9,644 nucleotides of DNA, from positions 1 to 9,644 of the forward strand of contig JAFGEY010000304.1 of assembly GCA_016931365.1 (NCBI GenBank). Reading direction: 5' to 3'. Under the pieces are notes generated by a model. That model worked only from the letters and a program-made list of their open reading frames with translations. It did no database searches and was not told where the DNA came from. This DNA comes from Anaerolineae bacterium (lineage in GTDB: Bacteria > Chloroflexota > Anaerolineae > JAFGEY01). Below, piece after piece: positions 5,095 to 9,644 of this stretch. The position numbers were made by a program, and so were the translations under genes. Every line of letters starts with the position of its first letter. Position 1 is the stretch's first letter.

Positions 5095-7608
5095 ATGAAG
5101 CTTTACGAAGAACTGCGTCTCAATGGAATCTGGGATTTGCGCGACGAAATCCTTACCTATCCCCTCGACAATGCGCACGTCTTGAGCTGCCAGCCCGACG
5201 GCTGGATCGCCCAGCCGGTGCCCGGCGATATCCATCAAGGATTGATCGACGCCGGGCGGATCAAAGAACCGCTGCTCGGGCTGAACAGCTTTGACTGTGC
5301 CTGGACAGAGCAGCGCTCGTGGTGGTTTCGCAAAACGTTTGCCGCCTCGGCCGAATGGCTGTACGCGGACATGGTAGAGCTGGAACTGAACGGCCTGGAT
5401 TCCAATGCCGAGATTTTCCTCAACGGCCGCCACCTCGGTGCGCACCGCAACGCCTTCCGTCCCTGGATCGCTGATGTCAAATCCTGGCTACGCGAAGAGG
5501 AGAATGTGCTGCTTGTGCGACTCAGCGCCGGCGTGGAAGACGTGCCGGAAAGCCTGGCTGATTCGATGGGCGGCGTCCGTGCCAGCACCGAAGCCGGCAA
5601 CGGCCGCCCGGAGCGCGGCGACATCCGCCGCGTGGCCGTGCGAAAGCCACAATATTCCTTTGGCTGGGACTGGAGCCCCCGCGTCGCCACCACCGCCATC
5701 GCCGGCGACGTGGTCATCCGGGCCATGAATACGGCCTGCATCCGTGATGTGCGCCTCAGTCCGCTAAAACATGGCAAAGAGGTTTTGGTCCAGGCCACCA
5801 TCACCGTGGACCAATTCCACTATTACAAGACCGCCGAGGGCACGGTCAAACTGACCCTCACCGATCAGGACGGCCGTACCTTTAGCGCCAAACAACACGC
5901 CCTGCTGCGTTCCGGCAACACCTATGTCAACCTGACCATCCCCATCCAGGATGCCAAACTGTGGTGGCCCAACGGGCTGGGCGAACAGCACCTCTATCGA
6001 ATAGAAACAGAACTGGTCATAAAAGATCAATTTATATCGTATCCTGCCTTTGATTATGGCATCCGTTTTCTCGACCTGGACACGGACAACAAATTTGCCA
6101 TCGTCATCAACGGCAAAAAAGTGTTCTGCAAAGGGGCCGACTGGATCCCCGCCGACACGATCTATGCCCGCGTGACGGACGAAAAATACGACGCCCTGAT
6201 CCGCGAGGCGCGCGACGCCAATTTCAACATGCTGCGCATCTGGGGCGGCGGGCTGTACGAGCGCGAAGCATTTTATCATGCCTGTGACCACTATGGCATC
6301 ATGATCTGGCACGATTTCATGTTTGCCTGCGCGCCCTATCCCGATCACCTGGAATGGTTCCGTTCCGAAGTGGAAAAAGAGGCCGACTATCAGACCAGAC
6401 GATTGGGCAAACATGCCTGCATCGCTTTGTGGTGCGGCAGCAATGAGAACAACTGGGGCTTTCGTGACTGGTGGAAGGAGAAAACGCGAGGCGGCGCGTG
6501 GACGTACAATTACCTGCTACCACGTATTGTTGAACAAAACACGCCCGAAATCCCCTACTGGAACGGCTCGCCCTACGGCGGTGATGAGCCAAACGCCAGC
6601 GACGTGGGCGACCGTCACCACTGGGGCGACTGCATGATGAACCCACAGATGATCAAGCGCATCACGCCGGAAGAATACGACCTCTGCACCTCGCTGTTCG
6701 TCTCCGAGTTTGGCTACATCGGCGCGTGCAGCAAGGAAACGACGCTGGCGTACCTGGCTGCTCCTGCAGAGCAGAACGGCGCGGCTCCAGAGAGAAAAGG
6801 CCGGGTCTGGCAGCACCACACCAACACCTTTGAAAAGGACACCGTCGAAGCGGGGATCAAAAAGCACTATGCCGACCCAGACACACTGTCCTTTGACGAC
6901 TATGTGCTGTACAGCGGGCTGTGCCAGGGGATGATGTACAGCTATGCGCTCGACTCGATGCGCGTCCGACCCAACTGCCACGGCGGCCTGTTCTGGATGT
7001 ACGAGGACTGCTGGGGTGAAGTGGGCTGGACGATTGTGGATTACTATCTGCGCCGCAAGCTTTCCTGGTACTTTGTGCGGCGCACCTTTGCTCCTCTGCG
7101 TCTGATCGTGCGCCAAGCCGGCGGCGACCAGATCCGTGTTGTCCTGGCCAACGATACGGCCAACGACGCATCGTTTGATCTGGAATACGGCTATATCAGC
7201 CTGGATGGCCAGGTTGCCGACTTGCAGATCCGCCCCGTGCAGGCTCCGGCGCTGGAGCGCGCCGAACTGGCCGTGTTCGACAAGGACGACCACGATCCGA
7301 CCACCGGCCTGTGGATCGCCCGCGTCCCCGACCGCGCTGACATTCCTGTCGCTGTGTTCCGTGCCGTAGATTATCGCCAGTTGCAGATGCCGCGCTGCAC
7401 CCTGCGCGTGATGGTTAAAGATGGCTGCACACTCGTCGTCGCCACCGACGTGTACGCCCACGGCGTTCACCTCACCCTGCCGGATGGAGCAACGCCGTCG
7501 GACAATTATTTTGACCTGCTGCCCGGCGAAACGCAGCGAATCGCGATTAGCTCGGCGCAGTCTGTAGACTTGGCCGGCATTGCCGTGACATGTGTCAATG
7601 CCGCGTAG
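5095..7608 (+). CDS. Glycoside hydrolase family 2 beta-mannosidase
   Basis: An 837-residue enzyme expected to release terminal beta-linked mannose from manno-oligosaccharides or glycan cores by a retaining mechanism. The N-terminal sugar-binding beta-sandwich (about 1-190) includes LNGIWDLRDE and VPGDIHQGLIDAGRI, and ELNGLDSNAEIFLNG. An immunoglobulin-like domain follows. The TIM barrel starts near FCKGADWIPAD (344-354) and has MLRIWGGGLYE (379-389) and WHDFMFACAPYP. The acid/base is E451 in WCGSNENNW and the nucleophile E538 in SEFGY. A C-terminal beta domain ends the protein. Length is normal for the family. There is no signal peptide, so it is probably cytoplasmic. ATG 5095 follows GAGGAG (5084-5089); the in-frame ATG at 4978 would place the repeat hairpin in the coding region and adds 39 unrelated residues. 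The neighbouring convergent alpha-L-fucosidase suggests a glycan-use locus. Confidence 0.93.
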   Translation: MKLYEELRLNGIWDLRDEILTYPLDNAHVLSCQPDGWIAQPVPGDIHQGLIDAGRIKEPLLGLNSFDCAWTEQRSWWFRKTFAASAEWLYADMVELELNGLDSNAEIFLNGRHLGAHRNAFRPWIADVKSWLREEENVLLVRLSAGVEDVPESLADSMGGVRASTEAGNGRPERGDIRRVAVRKPQYSFGWDWSPRVATTAIAGDVVIRAMNTACIRDVRLSPLKHGKEVLVQATITVDQFHYYKTAEGTVKLTLTDQDGRTFSAKQHALLRSGNTYVNLTIPIQDAKLWWPNGLGEQHLYRIETELVIKDQFISYPAFDYGIRFLDLDTDNKFAIVINGKKVFCKGADWIPADTIYARVTDEKYDALIREARDANFNMLRIWGGGLYEREAFYHACDHYGIMIWHDFMFACAPYPDHLEWFRSEVEKEADYQTRRLGKHACIALWCGSNENNWGFRDWWKEKTRGGAWTYNYLLPRIVEQNTPEIPYWNGSPYGGDEPNASDVGDRHHWGDCMMNPQMIKRITPEEYDLCTSLFVSEFGYIGACSKETTLAYLAAPAEQNGAAPERKGRVWQHHTNTFEKDTVEAGIKKHYADPDTLSFDDYVLYSGLCQGMMYSYALDSMRVRPNCHGGLFWMYEDCWGEVGWTIVDYYLRRKLSWYFVRRTFAPLRLIVRQAGGDQIRVVLANDTANDASFDLEYGYISLDGQVADLQIRPVQAPALERAELAVFDKDDHDPTTGLWIARVPDRADIPVAVFRAVDYRQLQMPRCTLRVMVKDGCTLVVATDVYAHGVHLTLPDGATPSDNYFDLLPGETQRIAISSAQSVDLAGIAVTCVNAA

Positions 7609-7640
7609 AAAAAAAATGCGCCCCCGCTGAGCGGGGGCGC
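7609..7640 (-). terminator. Intrinsic terminator of the alpha-L-fucosidase gene
   Basis: A perfect 10-bp G+C-only stem (7618-7627 with 7631-7640) around a 3-nt loop. Read on the minus strand it is followed, after one A, by eight T (complement of 7616-7609), the classical form. The U-tract abuts the stop codon of the convergent beta-mannosidase. On the plus strand the hairpin has no T-run, so it may only weakly stop that gene. Confidence 0.85.
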
Positions 7641-7676
7641 GAGTATCGGGCTATGATTGGGTGGTCGCCCCTCTTT

Positions 7677-8978
7677 TTATTCCTTCAAAAACAGCTCGAT
7701 CACCGGCACGGTAACGTCTGGCTTGCTTATCGGCAGTTCCAGGGTCAAAATCTCTGCCCCCAGGCCGCCCATGGTCGTGTTCTGCGCCTGCTGGTGCGGG
7801 TCAACGGCGACCATCTTGATCTCAGAAGCGTCATTGAGCAACTGCGCATACTCGACGCGGTTGGCCAGCCCCGGCAAGTGAACGTGGCGGAACGGCCAGG
7901 CAAAGAGATGCAAGTAAAGCCGGTTACCATTCTGCGTATACCGACAGTCCGGCGGCGGGACGAAATCGCTGGCCGTACAGCCATAGATAGACCGGTCGTG
8001 CAGGCGCATCCACTCGCCCATGCCGCGCAGTCGTTCGATAGCCCGACTGTCAAACTCGCCGCGCGCTGTCGGCCCCACGTTGAGCAGCAGGTTGCCTCCC
8101 TTCGACACCGTGTCCACCAGCATTTGCACGAGCATTTCTGTTGATTTCCACGTATATTCGTCGCGGTAATAGCCCCAACTGCCGCTAAAGGTCTGGCAGG
8201 CTTCCCACACCACCGGCTTGCCATTGACGGTCATCCATCCGGCCGGCTGATATTGCTCCGGTGTCTTGATGTCGCCGCCCTGCGGCAGATCCAGGCGGTC
8301 GTTGACGATGATCCCCGGCTGGAGTTCGCGGGTCATCGCCAGCAGCTTTTCCGACTGCCAGTCGTCGCGCCCTTTGCCTTTGCTCCAGCCCCAATCCGCA
8401 TCGGCATACGAAAAATCGTACCACATAACGCTGATCTTGCCGAATCCGGTCAACAGCTCGCGGGCCTGGCCGTGTAAATACTCGGCATATTTGCGCACCT
8501 CGCGGCCTTTTTGCGCTTCCCGATATTCAACAACATCGCGCATCGGGTGCAGGCCGTCGATCGTAAATTCAGGGTGATGCCAGTCAATCAGCGAGTGGTA
8601 AAAGCCCACTTTGAGCCCCTCGTTGCGAAAAGCATCCACCGCCGGACGCAGCACGTCTTTGCCCCAGGGTGTCTTGGGCGCTTTGTAACCGGTCAGCGCC
8701 GAGTCCCACAGGCAAAAGCCATCGTGGTGCTTGGTGGTCATGACGAAATACTTCATTCCGGCGTTCCTGGCCTCTTGCGCCCAGACGCGCGGGTCGTACA
8801 GGTCGGGGTAAAAATGGTCGAAATAGACCTGATAGCGCTCATCAGGGATACGTTCGACATGCTTGATCCACTCGTGCCGCGCGGCCAGGGCATAGATGCC
8901 CCAGTGGATGAACAGGCCAAAGCGGTCGTGCATAAACCAACTCGTGTCTCCAATAGTCGGTTCGGGTACAGTAGGCAT
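7677..8978 (-). CDS. Glycoside hydrolase family 29 alpha-L-fucosidase
   Basis: A 433-residue enzyme expected to remove terminal alpha-L-fucose from glycans by a retaining mechanism. The family-typical barrel start WFMHDRFGLFIHWGIYA (14-30) is followed by YFVMTTKHHDGFCLWDS (77-93), VGFYHSLIDWHHPEF (124-138), and ISVMWYDFS (182-190), where D188 is the likely catalytic nucleophile. Further GH29 signatures are VSKGGNLLLNVGPTARGEF and a small C-terminal beta region ending VPVIELFLKE. I could not assign the acid/base residue. Length is normal for a bacterial GH29. No signal peptide is seen, so action in the cytoplasm on imported oligosaccharides is likely. ATG 8978 has a strong AAAGGAG (8991-8985) 6 nt upstream. 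I found no convincing promoter in the 106-bp spacer, so read-through from the nitroreductase gene is possible. Confidence 0.93.
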   Translation of the reverse strand: MPTVPEPTIGDTSWFMHDRFGLFIHWGIYALAARHEWIKHVERIPDERYQVYFDHFYPDLYDPRVWAQEARNAGMKYFVMTTKHHDGFCLWDSALTGYKAPKTPWGKDVLRPAVDAFRNEGLKVGFYHSLIDWHHPEFTIDGLHPMRDVVEYREAQKGREVRKYAEYLHGQARELLTGFGKISVMWYDFSYADADWGWSKGKGRDDWQSEKLLAMTRELQPGIIVNDRLDLPQGGDIKTPEQYQPAGWMTVNGKPVVWEACQTFSGSWGYYRDEYTWKSTEMLVQMLVDTVSKGGNLLLNVGPTARGEFDSRAIERLRGMGEWMRLHDRSIYGCTASDFVPPPDCRYTQNGNRLYLHLFAWPFRHVHLPGLANRVEYAQLLNDASEIKMVAVDPHQQAQNTTMGGLGAEILTLELPISKPDVTVPVIELFLKE

Positions 8979-9008
8979 TGTTCACTCCTTTGTGATTGTC
9001 GAATGAAT

Positions 9009-9084
9009 AGACCGCCGACAACTGACCGCAAACTGCCCATCCCACTCGGCAGCGGTCTGCCGTCAGCGGTCGGCGGTCGGCGGC
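9009..9084. repeat. Heptamer repeats forming an imperfect inverted repeat between nitroreductase and fucosidase genes
   Basis: The left arm (9010-9029) contains GACCGC units and the right arm (9059-9078) contains the complementary GCGGTC units. The arms pair at 17 of 20 positions around a 29-nt loop. Both arms follow a 7-bp period (for example TGACCGC on the left; GCGGTCG twice in a row on the right). The repeat ends a few bases before the nitroreductase stop and fills most of the spacer. It lacks a T-run on the minus strand, so it is not an obvious terminator. The same unit occurs at 993-1031. Confidence 0.65.
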
Positions 9085-9644
9085 CTAAAACTCTGACAAG
9101 ATCAGTTCGTTCATCGTGCGCTTGGGCACGTAATGCACCTGGTTGGGGTCGCGGTAATAATTGATGCTGCCGCCCGGCTCCAGGTCGGTAATCACCACTG
9201 TCTCTACCGGTTTGCCCAGCGCCAGCAGCAAGGTGATCTCGTACCGCTCCGGCACCTGGAGCACCTCGCACAATTTGGGCCGATCGATTGCACCGAGCAT
9301 ACAGCCCCCCAGCCCCTTTTCGGTCGCGCCCAGCATGATCGACTGGGCGGCGATGCCCGCGTCGTGACCCGGACTTTTGTTGATCTCGGTGTCGAGCAAA
9401 ATAGCGATGTACGCCGTGGGCCGTTCTCCTTCCGCCGGGCCGCCCCAATCGGGCAGGGCGCCGGCCCAGCGCGTGTGCGGGAACACTCGGGCGCAAGTTG
9501 CCGTGTCGGAGACCAGGATGTACTTGAGCGGCTGCCGGTTAGCGGCCGCCGCCGAATGCCGCGCCAGGTCGACCAGCTCACGTAATGTGTCCAGGCTCGC
9601 CGTCACGCTTTGATCGAAACGGCGGTAACTGCGGGTCTTGTAGA
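9085..9644 (-). CDS. Nitroreductase-family protein, 5' partial
   Basis: A flavin (FMN)-dependent oxidoreductase of the nitroreductase superfamily; members reduce nitro compounds, quinones or other acceptors with NAD(P)H. The frame is open to the window end. The first readable residues are YKTRSYRRFDQSV, containing the SYRRF motif that in this family lies near the N-terminus and contacts FMN phosphate. It is followed by LRELVDLARHSAAAANRQPLKYILV, another typical element, and by GIAAQSIMLGATEKGLGGCMLGAID and LLLALGKPVETV, which are standard for the C-terminal half. About 185 residues are visible, so only some 5-15 are likely missing. The GTG at 9606 is in frame but falls after the FMN motif and should not be used as the start. 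The physiological substrate is unknown. It is transcribed toward the fucosidase, 106 bp away. Confidence 0.88.
   Translation of the reverse strand, partial: YKTRSYRRFDQSVTASLDTLRELVDLARHSAAAANRQPLKYILVSDTATCARVFPHTRWAGALPDWGGPAEGERPTAYIAILLDTEINKSPGHDAGIAAQSIMLGATEKGLGGCMLGAIDRPKLCEVLQVPERYEITLLLALGKPVETVVITDLEPGGSINYYRDPNQVHYVPKRTMNELILSEF

Noticed and set aside
9085..9606. A complete nitroreductase starting at GTG 9606.
   Set aside because: The frame continues upstream with SYRRF, a core FMN-binding motif of the family, so the real start is outside the window.

Overview
The window is a moderately GC-rich bacterial chromosomal segment with eight protein-coding genes, two of them cut by the window ends. 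The ECF sigma factor followed by a DUF5667-type membrane protein with a Gln/Asn and Thr/Pro-rich tail, short spacers with 7-bp repeats, and the mix of glycosidases all fit a Chloroflexota (Anaerolineae-like) environmental genome. That placement is inferred from gene style, not from a marker gene.

Layout. Positions 1-968 (minus) hold a zinc-dependent, NAD-type alcohol/polyol dehydrogenase that lacks its C-terminus. It is divergent from a TlyA-family rRNA 2'-O-methyltransferase (1117-1890, plus), and a two-way promoter region lies between them. After a perfect 14-bp terminator hairpin comes an ECF sigma factor (2022-2591). It overlaps by 32 bp a membrane-anchored DUF5667-like protein (2560-3711) that is the likely anti-sigma or envelope partner. 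A strong terminator ends this unit. An EamA/DMT-type transporter (3817-4899) follows, with a near-consensus promoter so close to the start codon that its mRNA is probably leaderless, and with a 68-residue His-rich tail. A spacer with a repeat-built hairpin leads into a GH2 beta-mannosidase (5095-7608, plus). This faces a convergent GH29 alpha-L-fucosidase (7677-8978, minus), with the fucosidase terminator in the 68-bp gap. The last gene (9085-9644, minus) is a nitroreductase-family protein whose N-terminus lies outside the window.

How they fit together. The two glycosidases have no visible signal peptides, so they probably act in the cytoplasm on imported mannose- and fucose-containing oligosaccharides; the polyol dehydrogenase could belong to the same sugar metabolism, but that link is only positional. 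The sigma/DUF5667 pair looks like a self-contained envelope-response module. I see no phage, transposon, CRISPR, tRNA or rRNA, and no clear undescribed system. The most notable points are an internal start with a strong ribosome binding site in the DUF5667 gene, the leaderless promoter and His tail of the transporter, and two kinds of intergenic repeat.
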